Shown here one piece after another: positions 13,457 through 21,502 of a stretch of 33,207 nucleotides of DNA (position 1 is the stretch's first letter; each line of letters begins with the position of its first letter). The DNA is taken from positions 1 to 33,207 of IMG/VR virus record IMGVR_UViG_3300028610_000993. One strand, written 5' to 3'. The DNA is from a virus. The notes below the pieces were generated by a model. It was not told the origin of the DNA. It was given only the letters and a program-made list of their open reading frames with translations, and made no database searches. Both the position numbers and the translations under genes were made by a program.

Positions 13457-14824
13457 TTATTTCTCCTCAAATAAGTTTAGTTGTACCCCTTGCTTTTTCC
13501 AATATTCAAATCTTGCTTTTCCGATCTCGGCATATTCTGACTCTAATTCGATCCCTGCGATTTCTTCCCAGCCCGCACGCCAGCAACCAATCACTTCAGA
13601 AGCCACACCAGCGAAGGGAACAAAGATTCTGCGGGGGGCGTATTCTTTTGGCGGGAGGAGGAGAGTCGCAAGGTGTTCTATTAGGGCGATTGGTTTTAAA
13701 GTTGGATGCCCGCATCGTTCACCACCTAACCCCGCATTCCTTTCACTCACGCTAACCTTCGCCTGATAAACAAACGGATCAGCGTTTTCGATTGCCCAAT
13801 GGGATTGATGAAAGAATCTACTGGCACCACCGGAGTCGCCGTATTCTACGTTTGGCGTTCCAAATTCTCTACTGTCTGCCCCATATACGTTTCCCTGATG
13901 TCCTGCAGATGTAGCTTTTTTTACTGCACCTGTCCCGCTTGTCAAATGTCCCGATTGCCTATCCAACGCCAACACCGGACACCCATCAACGCATTCCCAT
14001 ATTGAGACACGCCCACCTTCCACTTCCTCAGATTCAAACTTTTCGCCAACAGCATCACCGAATGGTTTTGCTCCGTCTGTGAAACGGTTTATTTGATAGG
14101 AGTCCGATTCTCGATAGCCGATCATTTCGCATTGGGGGGAATGGGTATAGAGGGCGTTGGCGGGCCAGCGACCTTGTGGAAGGTTGGCGTTTTGCTTTCC
14201 ACCTTCCCATCCATCATCATTGATAGTGTGTTCGTGATGCCACCCCCCTGGCTGTTGGTTTATATCTCCCCCAATCCTCCCCCCGTCAATATTCAATGCC
14301 CCTGCCCCTGTTTCTGTGATGGAGTCTATCGGTCTACCTTCGTATGGCTTTTGGAATACTATGATAGGTTCTGATGCTGGCTTGAGGGCTTGGAGTCCGT
14401 AGCGGTGTCCTTCAAATATTTCGTTGTCTTTTATCCTGGTAGCTTTTGGGAATCCTGAACCAAAATTCCAGGACATTTGCGGGTGTATCCAAAATCCAGC
14501 GGACTCAATGGCTGTTGCCATCCTGTGCGCCGTTCTACTTCCCCCGAAAGCCATCCCGAATGCTCCCGGGTGTAGGATATTATAAAAGGCTTCCCAGGTT
14601 TCTTTTTGAAAGGCTATATCGCCCCCATCCCAGATCTTACCCATAAAACCAGTTGATAATCTTTTGAACGCCCCGTCTGTTCCTTCCTGTGCTGGGGCTG
14701 AGTCCTCTTTGCCAAATCGCTTTGTAATTGTGGTCAAATGGTATGGGGGGTCACAAATAATTGCATGATACAACTTTCCCTTGTATTCCTTCGCCCATTG
14801 GATAGCGTCAGCGTTAATTATCAT
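13457..14824 (-). CDS. DNA methyltransferase, DPPY type
   Basis: The 455-aa product has the catalytic motif CDPPYHL at 24-30 and the SAM-binding-like motif FAGVASEV near 404, followed by GCWRAGWEEIAGIELESEY, with HPTLKPIALIEHL between. Motif IV before motif I indicates the beta order of amino-methyltransferases, making N6-adenine or N4-cytosine. The middle region, with many G/N/D/H residues, is likely target recognition. A phage methyltransferase may protect DNA from host restriction; no restriction enzyme gene is next to it. The start overlaps the previous stop (ATGA). Confidence 0.88.
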   Translation of the reverse strand: MIINADAIQWAKEYKGKLYHAIICDPPYHLTTITKRFGKEDSAPAQEGTDGAFKRLSTGFMGKIWDGGDIAFQKETWEAFYNILHPGAFGMAFGGSRTAHRMATAIESAGFWIHPQMSWNFGSGFPKATRIKDNEIFEGHRYGLQALKPASEPIIVFQKPYEGRPIDSITETGAGALNIDGGRIGGDINQQPGGWHHEHTINDDGWEGGKQNANLPQGRWPANALYTHSPQCEMIGYRESDSYQINRFTDGAKPFGDAVGEKFESEEVEGGRVSIWECVDGCPVLALDRQSGHLTSGTGAVKKATSAGHQGNVYGADSREFGTPNVEYGDSGGASRFFHQSHWAIENADPFVYQAKVSVSERNAGLGGERCGHPTLKPIALIEHLATLLLPPKEYAPRRIFVPFAGVASEVIGCWRAGWEEIAGIELESEYAEIGKARFEYWKKQGVQLNLFEEK

Positions 14825-15438
14825 TCTTGATTCTTTTCTCCGTTGAGAAACTCCTCACCGTCGTATTGAGCCTCTACCGCATCGATAAAATCCATCACCA
14901 AGAACGCTATCCCCTGCGGTATCTCTTCTTTCCCCCGATTGAGATCAATCCTTTTCGCGTTCGCATACGCCCCTCTCATCCACTTGTACCAGACCGGCCG
15001 AGTATCCTCGTCCCGGTTATCTTCCGCGATCTGGGCGGCCAACTTACCGACCGGCATACGAATCCCGCCGTATAGATCAGCGCTCTCCTCTGCCTTTTGT
15101 AAATATTCGGTTGCTTTCTCCAAATCCCCCGCGGCCTTGGCGACAAAAAAATGTGAGTGGGTCAAAGACGGGTATTGTTCCCTGGTTTCTTTAGGATAAA
15201 AATTCGCCGTCGATCGGAGATCACCCACCCGGGCGCCGGACTTCCCGGACAATATCCCAACGTTTACCAAGATCGCCTCGGTTGACGCTTTGGGCGGTTT
15301 TTCTGCTACCGCCTCCTCCGCTAGATCACCAAGGACCCAAAGATTAGACGACAATGTTTCCCCGGCTTGGATGATCTTCTCTTGTAACGGATCGGCTATC
15401 GTTTCCCGTACTGTTACGGATAATTTATTCGAGTCCAC
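14821..15438 (-). CDS. Hypothetical protein, GTG start, 205 aa
   Basis: Unrecognised. It is mainly helical with LWVLGDLAEEAV near the N-terminus, a basic middle (SGARVGDLRSTANFYPKETRE) and LQKAEESADLYGG. The WxLGDL segment is like some phage DNA-binding or replication-associated proteins, but that is weak. The start is GTG at 15438 because AAGGAG lies seven bases before it; a TTG at 15471 is not supported. It lies in the replication block and is coupled to the methyltransferase. Confidence 0.7.
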   Translation of the reverse strand: MDSNKLSVTVRETIADPLQEKIIQAGETLSSNLWVLGDLAEEAVAEKPPKASTEAILVNVGILSGKSGARVGDLRSTANFYPKETREQYPSLTHSHFFVAKAAGDLEKATEYLQKAEESADLYGGIRMPVGKLAAQIAEDNRDEDTRPVWYKWMRGAYANAKRIDLNRGKEEIPQGIAFLVMDFIDAVEAQYDGEEFLNGEKNQE

Positions 15439-15808
15439 TGAGGAGCTCCTTTCGGACTTGGTCAGCGACAATTACCTCGGCCGCCTTTTCATTAAACCCT
15501 GTACTGTCCCCGAGAATCATATTGCCCGGAATAGTCGTCATTAAATTACTCGGTGTATACCTCGCCCCCTTCACCACGATCCAGCGCCGGTTGCCTTTCG
15601 GACCCTTGACAACTTCAATAAGTCCGGACTCCTCTAGGATATCCACTACTAGCCGGGCCTGTCTTTCGGTTTTGAGACCAAGGTGATCCGCGATCTCTTG
15701 ATTGGCAGGCGTGTTCCCGCCCCATTCGGATTTATATGCCTCGATAAAGATCAAGGCTTTGACGGCCCGATCGATCATTAGATCGGTGTGTGGTTTAGTT
15801 TTTGTCAT
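15425..15808 (-). CDS. Winged-helix DNA-binding protein, 127 aa
   Basis: The central part NQEIADHLGLKTERQARLVVDILEESGLIEVVKG contains a helix-turn-helix and a basic wing (GPKGNRRWIVV), as in LexA-like and other winged-helix regulators. No catalytic domain follows. It may be a transcription factor or an accessory to replication. AAGGAG is ten bases before ATG. It sits between the helicase loader and a hypothetical protein. Confidence 0.7.
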   Translation of the reverse strand: MTKTKPHTDLMIDRAVKALIFIEAYKSEWGGNTPANQEIADHLGLKTERQARLVVDILEESGLIEVVKGPKGNRRWIVVKGARYTPSNLMTTIPGNMILGDSTGFNEKAAEVIVADQVRKELLSGLE

Positions 15809-15826
15809 TTTCGTTTGACTCCTTTT

Positions 15827-16642
15827 CTATTTAGTTTGTCCAGCTACCGGCCGCACGCTCTTACCGGTTAGCTTTATAATTGTATTTTTGCCGAAACGAG
15901 AATCCCTTAATCGGTCTTGGATGTATGGCGCTAACGAATCCTCCGGAGCAAATTCACTTGTAAAGATAGTAATCCCGCGACCTTCCTCAGACGCGTTCCG
16001 GTATCTCTTTTGTAAGATCGTTTGGATCTTCTCCTCTGCCCATGGCGTCGAATACTGCGCCCCGAACTCATCCAGAACCAATAGGTCAAGGTCGATGATC
16101 TTATTTACCCGATCGGCGATTGGTGATTCGGCTGAGTATGCGTCCCTCAAATAATCTAACAGATCGGCGACCACCATGATCTCAGCGGACATCCCCTGTC
16201 GTAAAGCCTCGGCGACTGCGATAGATGCCGAAAAGGTTTTACCAAGTCCGTTGGCGCCGTGTAAGTAAAGCCAACCGTAACCGGTAGAGAGTAAGTCTTT
16301 TAGGATGTCTCTGGTTTGGTGTCCGTCGTTTATGGGGAGGATATCGCCCCAGCCCATATGTGTAAATTGTTCGGTTAGACCGAACAAGCTGTAGTTAATC
16401 GGGGAGGGGGGGAGGTTGGGGCAGTCGTGTAATTGTCCGAAGTTGGGATGACCTACTGGTACATCGTATCGAAGCAAGCCAAGACCTCCGCAAAATTCGC
16501 AACTCGGAATACATAAACCATGGTCTATCTTTAAGACTTCAGGCGGGGTTTTGCTTGAGTCAATAACGACTCGTCCCTTCCCTGGCTTTAGTGTGTGGGT
16601 GGTGGTTACGGTTACTTCGCTGATCGGTTTAGGTTTTGTCAT
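15827..16642 (-). CDS. DnaC-like helicase loader ATPase
   Basis: This AAA+ protein has Walker A GANGLGKT at 119-126 and Walker B DLLVLDEFG ending about 184, with a sensor-1-like IFTSEF and an arginine-rich DRLRDSR. A zinc-ribbon-like N-terminus is visible at C44, C48, C51 and C74. DnaC/IstB-type proteins load the replicative helicase at the origin. The gene follows the initiator after one intervening gene, as expected for a phage replication module. The host helicase is presumably recruited, because none is seen here. The ATG at 16642 has GAGGAGG nine bases upstream. Confidence 0.88.
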   Translation of the reverse strand: MTKPKPISEVTVTTTHTLKPGKGRVVIDSSKTPPEVLKIDHGLCIPSCEFCGGLGLLRYDVPVGHPNFGQLHDCPNLPPSPINYSLFGLTEQFTHMGWGDILPINDGHQTRDILKDLLSTGYGWLYLHGANGLGKTFSASIAVAEALRQGMSAEIMVVADLLDYLRDAYSAESPIADRVNKIIDLDLLVLDEFGAQYSTPWAEEKIQTILQKRYRNASEEGRGITIFTSEFAPEDSLAPYIQDRLRDSRFGKNTIIKLTGKSVRPVAGQTK

Positions 16643-17003
16643 TGGGGGAGTCCTCCTCAAACAAATCAGGTCTCTTGATTCTAATGCACGCTTCGACTAT
16701 GGCTTCTTGGGGGGTGGGGGCTGAACCCCTTGCCCTTGCCCCACCGTCCCACAACTCCACAAAACAAGTGCTGGTTAAGCCAACCATCTTCCACCCACAA
16801 GATACCTTTTTTAATCCAAGCATCGCATGATTGAGGTCTGCGAGGGGGGAGAGTTCATCTTGAGTCATAACAAAATGCCCATCATCTTCAAACCACACAG
16901 GGTCACCGAGGTATAAATCGCCCGATCTCAAATTCAACACATCCTCCGCAAACACTCGCTCGATCTCAGCTTTGGATAGATCGGTATACTTCTTTTCACT
17001 CAT
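16629..17003 (-). CDS. Hypothetical protein, possibly phage ABA-sandwich type
   Basis: The 124-aa product has a helical start and then a beta-rich part CGWKMVGLTSTCFVELWDGGARARGSAPTPQEAIVEACIR. The ending (x-PTP-EAIVEAC) resembles the short phage ABA-sandwich domain. The match is by eye and tentative. It lies between initiator and loader in the replication block. GGAG is seven bases before ATG, directly after the previous stop. Confidence 0.6.
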   Translation of the reverse strand: MSEKKYTDLSKAEIERVFAEDVLNLRSGDLYLGDPVWFEDDGHFVMTQDELSPLADLNHAMLGLKKVSCGWKMVGLTSTCFVELWDGGARARGSAPTPQEAIVEACIRIKRPDLFEEDSPNDKT

Positions 17004-17783
17004 CTACTCACTCCTCATCGCCTCTTCTAGTTCTTCTGTGGTCATTGCTTCGGATAGTTGGTTAGGTTGTTTTTTCTTGGCTGTTCTCTTTCGCTTTCCT
17101 GGGGGTGGGGCACCGACGCCATCTTGTAACCAACTTTGCACAATCTTATCGAGATAATTGATATTTGGTTTTTCTATGTTTCGCCCCATTCGTTGAATCG
17201 CTCTGACTAAAAACTCCTCGGAACCGATCCCCTTGTTTGGATGAGCTAACGGGGCGTCGTTTATAGAATGAGATATCTCATCATATAAAGCACCAAGCTC
17301 GGCATATATAAATTCTGAGATTGGAAGTCCACTTAACGATTGATAGGCTTTTATTACTTTTGAAAATCCTATATCATTATTATTAAATGATGGTTCTAAT
17401 GATGGTTCGGTGGACTCAGTTGTGTCCACTCTGGGATTTGAAATGTCTACTCTGGGGTCGGACAGGGTGGACATTTTGTCCTCTCTGTCTTTGTCACTAA
17501 TAAAGTCCTCTTTCTTGACTGCCCTTGACCAATCAACCTTGTATTCGTTGGGTCTATATCTTGAGTGAAGTCTAACTTTTACCAAAACCTTATCATCAAT
17601 CAGGAATTTAATAATCCTGCTTACCTGTTTTGAGCTATAGCCCGTTTTCCATGCTAAACGAGCAACAGAGGGAAACATCTTTTCGCCTAGATCGTTGGCG
17701 TGGTCTGTCAAGGCAAGCATTACTGATTGTTTATTGTGGGGGAATTCGTGTTCCCAAACTAAGGCCATTTGTTTAACGCTCAT
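17004..17783 (-). CDS. Phage replication initiator with N-terminal HTH and DnaD-like C-terminus
   Basis: The N-terminal 70 residues carry a winged HTH (KQSVMLALTDHANDLGEKMFPSVARLAWKTGYSSKQVSRIIKFL in outline), as in HTH_36 phage proteins. The C-terminal part has NYLDKIVQSWLQDGV, typical of DnaD/DnaB_2-type replisome organisers, and a basic tail. Between them is a low-complexity linker whose DNA (17386-17473) contains direct and inverted repeats like iterons. Such proteins bind the origin and bring in the helicase loader, whose gene is nearby. The ATG overlaps the previous stop (ATGA). Confidence 0.85.
   Translation of the reverse strand: MSVKQMALVWEHEFPHNKQSVMLALTDHANDLGEKMFPSVARLAWKTGYSSKQVSRIIKFLIDDKVLVKVRLHSRYRPNEYKVDWSRAVKKEDFISDKDREDKMSTLSDPRVDISNPRVDTTESTEPSLEPSFNNNDIGFSKVIKAYQSLSGLPISEFIYAELGALYDEISHSINDAPLAHPNKGIGSEEFLVRAIQRMGRNIEKPNINYLDKIVQSWLQDGVGAPPPGKRKRTAKKKQPNQLSEAMTTEELEEAMRSE
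17386..17473. repeat. Iteron-like repeat cluster, candidate replication origin
   Basis: Two direct copies of AATGATGGTTC (17386-17396, 17398-17408) are followed by TGTCCACTCTGGG (17423-17435) and TGTCTACTCTGGG (17444-17456), 21 bases apart. Inverted GTGGAC copies are at 17410 and 17467. An AT-rich stretch (TATCATTATTATTAAAT, 17371-17387) lies next to it. The layout, inside the initiator gene, is like the origin inside lambda O. Confidence 0.5.
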
Positions 17784-18157
17784 TCTGATTCGTCCTCTTC
17801 GTCTAGCCCCATAAAAGCTTTCATTTCAGCATCAGCGTTTATCATAAATTCCATTACCAACCATTTTCTGAAATCATCTAGTTTGTTGACCGTTAACTCT
17901 AGCCCGCTTTTTTCTCCGAATTTTTCAATCCAAACCCTTGATGCTTTTTGAAATTCTAGCAATGACTTGAGTAGCGTCAAATAATCATCTAAATGATCCG
18001 CGTTATCCATATACCAAGTTGGATCCATAAACCACGACGTTTCGTTTGCTTTCCCCATTAATTCTTTTAGTCCCTCTATTCTTACTCCTTGAATTAATAA
18101 TCCTAAATACATAATCCCTGTTTTTGTTGCATTAATTTCTCTTGAGTTTAATTCCAT
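17780..18157 (-). CDS. Hypothetical helical protein, 125 aa
   Basis: Unrecognised. It is helical and has an aromatic patch (SWFMDPTWYMDN) and an acidic C-terminus (GLDEEDESE). It is the first gene after the large hairpin, upstream of the initiator. A site AGGTGA stands four bases before ATG. A replication-related role is only inferred from position. Confidence 0.65.
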   Translation of the reverse strand: MELNSREINATKTGIMYLGLLIQGVRIEGLKELMGKANETSWFMDPTWYMDNADHLDDYLTLLKSLLEFQKASRVWIEKFGEKSGLELTVNKLDDFRKWLVMEFMINADAEMKAFMGLDEEDESE

Positions 18158-18170
18158 TTTTTCACCTAAT

Positions 18171-18224
18171 AATATTCAAGCCTGTTGTCAGCGACGCGAG
18201 ACGCCAACCACAGGCTTGAATATT
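18171..18224 (-). repeat. Long inverted repeat with 14-bp perfect stem
   Basis: AATATTCAAGCCTG (18171-18184) and CAGGCTTGAATATT (18211-18224) form a perfect 14-bp stem around a 26-base loop. It sits between the RHH gene and the replication genes. No U-run follows on either strand, so it is not a normal terminator. A weak -10 TATAAT at 18228-18233 would start the RNA at the stem, so a 5' stabilising or regulatory hairpin is possible. Confidence 0.6.
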
Positions 18225-18269
18225 CCAATTATACAGTTGATTACTCGCGTAGGATAAGTATACCATATT

Positions 18270-18440
18270 TTATTTATCTTGTTGTTTTTCTGCCACTGCT
18301 TTAAATTCCTTCTCTATCAAAAACTCAACCATGTTTGATTTGCTTCTAAGATAATGCTCTGAAATATGCTCAAGTCTGGCAAATGTTGTTTTGGTTACCA
18401 TGAGGTTAAAGCGTCTTGTTTTTTTATTTTTCTTTGGCAT
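18270..18440 (-). CDS. Ribbon-helix-helix repressor candidate (family B)
   Basis: The 56-aa protein has a basic tail (MPKKNKKTRR), a strand FNLMVT, then two helices FARLEHISEHYL and SKSNMVEFLIEKEF, the RHH (Arc/MetJ/CopG) pattern. Such proteins bind short palindromes as dimers or tetramers. It lies directly downstream of a family-B promoter with operator ACGATTTATCGT, so it may repress its own operon and the other family-B promoters. The ATG at 18440 is chosen because of GGAG seven bases before it. The regulatory link is an inference. Confidence 0.72.
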   Translation of the reverse strand: MPKKNKKTRRFNLMVTKTTFARLEHISEHYLRSKSNMVEFLIEKEFKAVAEKQQDK

Positions 18441-18487
18441 TCCATTACTCCGTTCACAAGTAGGGGTAGCCAAACGACTACCCCTAT

Positions 18488-18516
18488 ATTATATACGATT
18501 TATCGTTTACCGTCAA
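18488..18516 (-). promoter_or_regulatory. Family-B promoter with palindromic operator (18.50 kb)
   Basis: On the minus strand: TTGACG, 17-base spacer, TATAAT. The spacer contains ACGATAAATCGT (18495-18506), the family-B palindrome with one central change. It drives the RHH gene and probably the replication genes downstream. Confidence 0.82.
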
Positions 18517-18525
18517 CCAGAATCG

Positions 18526-18726
18526 TTATTCTTCAAGGTCTAACTTATACTCACCTTGGAAACAGTCAGCCATGCGTTGTCTGTTATCGTGAAAACCTCC
18601 GGCGCCATGGGTATGTTTATTTCCACAATACGGACACTCATCCACGATTATTCTTTCGCTATTGCTAAAACCGAACGGCGGTACAATTCTTGCCTTTGCT
18701 ATTCTAACTTCGATTTTCTCATCCAT
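18526..18726 (-). CDS. Small CPYC-type zinc protein, 66 aa
   Basis: Contains ECPYCGNKHTHGAGG near the middle and RMADC further on, a layout common to small phage zinc-finger proteins with CPxCGxxHxHG. The N-terminal part is basic and beta-prone. AGGAG lies ten bases before the ATG at 18726. It is the last gene of the block ahead of the family-B RHH operon. Function unknown. Confidence 0.68.
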   Translation of the reverse strand: MDEKIEVRIAKARIVPPFGFSNSERIIVDECPYCGNKHTHGAGGFHDNRQRMADCFQGEYKLDLEE

Positions 18727-18739
18727 TATTAATACTCTC

Positions 18740-19957
18740 CTAAAACGGTATCTCTTTTTGTCCGGCTTCTTGAGTCGCAACCGTCCAAACCATACGAGCC
18801 TCAGACGCGGCGATCTTGTCTATTTGCCAAGCATCACCGGAATCCTGCGAAGGCTTCAGCCACTCGTTCAACATCACCCACACCCACGGCGCGGGAATCT
18901 TCAACGTTGAATGTTCATCTGTCAAATACTTCGAGACATCTTTCCTCTTTTGCTCGACCGTCTTGGCGCCCTCCCCGATCCAGGCCAACTCCAGGGACAT
19001 TCTCAATAGTCCTCGCTGTTCTTTGCTAGATTGCTTCTTGACAGAATATTTATCCGATGCGACCTTGGCCTCTAGTCCCTTTTTCAATGTTTTGGGGTCG
19101 TAGGGTCTGACATGCGGGACGGGGGGAGTCGTTTCTTTTGCCGTCCCCTCAATAACCTCTCCGGTGATTTTATCCGCGGTAATTCCAGATCCGAGTTCTC
19201 CGGCGGTTTCAATAGGTTCTATTTCTGCTAGTTCCCTTTTCTCCGTTAGCTGTGCTTGGACCCATGATTTACTGGCCTTCAAAAATATAAGGCTTTTCTC
19301 GCGGCGGACTCTCTTGCCTCCCTCTCCTGGGGTCGAGATCATCTTGGGTTTTCGATGTAATAATATATCTATGTTCTGAAGTGATCCCCCGCCCATGTGA
19401 TACAACGCCGCCAAGTTCTCTGAGATTTGTCCTATATCGTACTGTGAACTCGTGTGTAATGTCAAAGACGCCAACTCACCCAAGATCGGAATTATTACCT
19501 CAAGCCGCCCAACGTGCTTTAAAAATACTGGCTGTTTTTTTCCCTTGGTGTCCTCGTAATGTGTAGCGGGTTCATCCGCGATATAAGGCCTCGGTGTGTC
19601 AGTTACAGCGTCGAGTCCATCTTTGATAATAACCCGTCCAGTATCCGGCTCCCTCAGATATAAATAAATCTCGCCGTCCGATCTCGCAACCATTGCCCCC
19701 GCGGTGTAGGCTTCGAGCCACGCGTCCCAACATTGCGAGATTTCTTTATACGGCAACCAGATCAATATCTCTTTTGGTTCGGGTCCGTAGTGGTTATTGA
19801 ATATCTCCGCGGCCTCAACCTCTAGCTCGTCAAACTCAACCCTGAAATAATCCAGGTCTTTCGGGAACTTGCTCTCCCCTTTTGGCTCTCCCTTGCGGAT
19901 GTTCCCTATCTTGGGGAAAGCCATGTTTCGATCTGTTAATCCTTTGATTGGTGACAT
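18740..19957 (-). CDS. Gp3-like recombination directionality factor homologue
   Basis: The 405-aa protein begins with FPKIGNIRKG...PKDLDYFRVEF..VEAAEIFNNHYGPEPKEI and continues with CWDAWLEAYTAGAMVARSDG. This order resembles the N-terminus of gp3-type recombination directionality factors of serine-integrase phages (phiC31 gp3) and the related widespread phage family. In phages without serine integrase the role is unknown. No integrase is seen in the window. The C-terminal half is helical and basic. AGGAG stands seven bases upstream of ATG. Confidence 0.65.
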   Translation of the reverse strand: MSPIKGLTDRNMAFPKIGNIRKGEPKGESKFPKDLDYFRVEFDELEVEAAEIFNNHYGPEPKEILIWLPYKEISQCWDAWLEAYTAGAMVARSDGEIYLYLREPDTGRVIIKDGLDAVTDTPRPYIADEPATHYEDTKGKKQPVFLKHVGRLEVIIPILGELASLTLHTSSQYDIGQISENLAALYHMGGGSLQNIDILLHRKPKMISTPGEGGKRVRREKSLIFLKASKSWVQAQLTEKRELAEIEPIETAGELGSGITADKITGEVIEGTAKETTPPVPHVRPYDPKTLKKGLEAKVASDKYSVKKQSSKEQRGLLRMSLELAWIGEGAKTVEQKRKDVSKYLTDEHSTLKIPAPWVWVMLNEWLKPSQDSGDAWQIDKIAASEARMVWTVATQEAGQKEIPF

Positions 19958-19967
19958 TTAAATTCTC

Positions 19968-20279
19968 CTATTTTATCTCAAGTTTGATTTCAGGCTTTCG
20001 GAATCTAAAACTAAACGGCCATACAATCTTTGGCTTGGCTTTGATGGTTTTTGAATCCCATAACAAGTCGAGGGTTTCTAAAATTTCTTCTTGATTGAGA
20101 TATATCTCGATCAAATCAGGGGCTTCGTTTTTGATTGCGTCCAATAGTGCCTCAATGTCTGTTACTCGTAACATCAATCCGTGTCCATCGGCTTCAGCTA
20201 CCATATCGAACGCCACGCGTTCACTGTCGTCGCTGGCGCCCCATAACCCTAGTACACTTTCAAACAAATTGCTCATCAT
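19968..20279 (-). CDS. Hypothetical acidic protein, 103 aa
   Basis: Unrecognised. The first two thirds are acidic and helical (DIEALLDAIKNEAPDLIEIYL, EILETLDLLWD), and the end is basic (FSFRFRKPEIKLEIK). AAAGGAG is seven bases before the ATG. Lies between the gp3-like and zinc-ribbon genes. Confidence 0.62.
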   Translation of the reverse strand: MMSNLFESVLGLWGASDDSERVAFDMVAEADGHGLMLRVTDIEALLDAIKNEAPDLIEIYLNQEEILETLDLLWDSKTIKAKPKIVWPFSFRFRKPEIKLEIK

Positions 20280-20291
20280 TTTGATTCTCCT

Positions 20292-20615
20292 TTAGAATCC
20301 TAAGTCGTTAATATTATCTTCAGCGCTTTTCTTTTCTCGTGGATTTGGATCCAGCGCCGGGTATGCTTTTTTTACTTCCTGTGAATTGAAATGATCCTCT
20401 GTCTTTTTTCTTTCAACTGTCGACTCATGCACAAACCCGCGGGTATCCTCGTCGCATGAAACACATAATACAAGATACTCGTCTCGATCCTCTTGTGCCC
20501 AGATCACTAGATTGCGCCAACAGCTTGAGCAAACAAAATCAAATGTTTTCCTCTGCGCTTGAGGGTAGGTGACGGGTCTGATATAGATAGAGGATTTATA
20601 AACGATGTTAGTCAC
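20292..20615 (-). CDS. Zinc-ribbon protein, GTG start, 107 aa
   Basis: Two knuckles, VCSSCWRNL and LCVSCDED, are separated by about 20 residues, a zinc ribbon; the C-terminal part is charged and disordered. The start is a GTG at 20615 that overlaps the DUF5131 stop as GTGA, with GAGAGG seven bases before it. An in-frame GTG at 20633 is possible but lies deeper in the upstream gene. Function unknown. Confidence 0.65.
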   Translation of the reverse strand: MTNIVYKSSIYIRPVTYPQAQRKTFDFVCSSCWRNLVIWAQEDRDEYLVLCVSCDEDTRGFVHESTVERKKTEDHFNSQEVKKAYPALDPNPREKKSAEDNINDLGF

Positions 20616-21445
20616 AACCTCACCTCTCCCCACTTGATCGGTGTTTGCTGGACTCGTATATCCTGCGGCCAGTGATTAAAATCGCCTCCTTTGGAATCGG
20701 TTACGTGTACTCTCCTAAACTTTGCCCAAGCTGATCCCATCTGTTTTACAAACACCGGGACATTTTGGGACTTACAATCGCCTACGACTCCCTGCATCCA
20801 CGCGGGGATACACATAGCGATATTCTTTGACCGGCCGGACTCACCCCCAACGACGACCCAATCGAACACACGGAACCCGCCAAACCCCAAAGCGTCTATT
20901 AGGACTGTGCCTTTTATATCTTTGACAAACGGCTCTAGCGATAACCACGTATTGATTGGTCTCGGAGTCAATTCCGCCGCGGCTTTTTCCAGCGTCTCAG
21001 TATCACAAGCCGAAACGCCGAACCAAATGTTATCGAATGAGGCGGCTTTACTGGCTACAAAGGAGGCCATCCGCCGCGGACGCTTTGTGAGGACTAAAAA
21101 GATCGCTTCAGGATTTGATGCACAGGTCATTAAGACTTCGTCAATCTGTTCATCGGTTATGAGCTCGTGGAAAAGGTCGGTCATATCACAAACGAATACA
21201 ACCTTTCCAGGTTTGACGGCCAACAACGACACGATCTCTTTTTTATTGATCCTAAACTCTATGGCTTTTTCGTTTAGCTTGGAGTAGGGGAGTCCGTTTC
21301 CGAGGCGGCGATTCATTGTCTCAGAATAACAATATTTACAACCCCGATTTACTTTTGTGCAAAACCAACCTTTCGCACGACCTTTGATAAATGGGCGGAT
21401 CGGGTTGCTTGAAAAATGGGCGTACTGTATTTTAGTTGCTTGCAT
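20612..21445 (-). CDS. Phage Gp37/Gp68 family protein (DUF5131)
   Basis: The 277-aa protein has WFCTKVNRGCKYCYSE with cysteines at 29, 36 and 39, a Cys cluster like the radical-SAM-type motif of DUF5131. It also has VFVCDMTDLFHE, IFLVLTKRPRRM, WFGVSACD, WLSLEPF and VVVGGESG. These are signatures of the Gp37/Gp68 family, common in phages, whose biochemical role is unsettled. A [4Fe-4S] cluster is inferred. GGAGG lies six bases before ATG. A 13-residue mini-ORF ends directly before its start. Confidence 0.87.
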   Translation of the reverse strand: MQATKIQYAHFSSNPIRPFIKGRAKGWFCTKVNRGCKYCYSETMNRRLGNGLPYSKLNEKAIEFRINKKEIVSLLAVKPGKVVFVCDMTDLFHELITDEQIDEVLMTCASNPEAIFLVLTKRPRRMASFVASKAASFDNIWFGVSACDTETLEKAAAELTPRPINTWLSLEPFVKDIKGTVLIDALGFGGFRVFDWVVVGGESGRSKNIAMCIPAWMQGVVGDCKSQNVPVFVKQMGSAWAKFRRVHVTDSKGGDFNHWPQDIRVQQTPIKWGEVRL

Positions 21446-21487
21446 TTAGCGCCTCCGTTTTTTTGTGGTATACTTTTTATGGTTCAT
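21446..21487 (-). CDS. Mini-ORF, 13 aa, strongly basic
   Basis: MNHKKYTTKKRRR, with AAGGA seven bases before ATG and TAA directly abutting the ATG of the DUF5131 gene, whose ribosome binding site lies in the mini-ORF codons. A leader peptide is possible. Confidence 0.35.
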   Translation of the reverse strand: MNHKKYTTKKRRR

Positions 21488-21502
21488 TTTATTTTCCTTG
21501 TT

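Noticed and set aside
20691-21287. 198-codon plus-strand open frame
   Set aside because: It lies wholly opposite the DUF5131 gene, has no ribosome binding site and a low-complexity S/T/N-rich product; a shadow frame.
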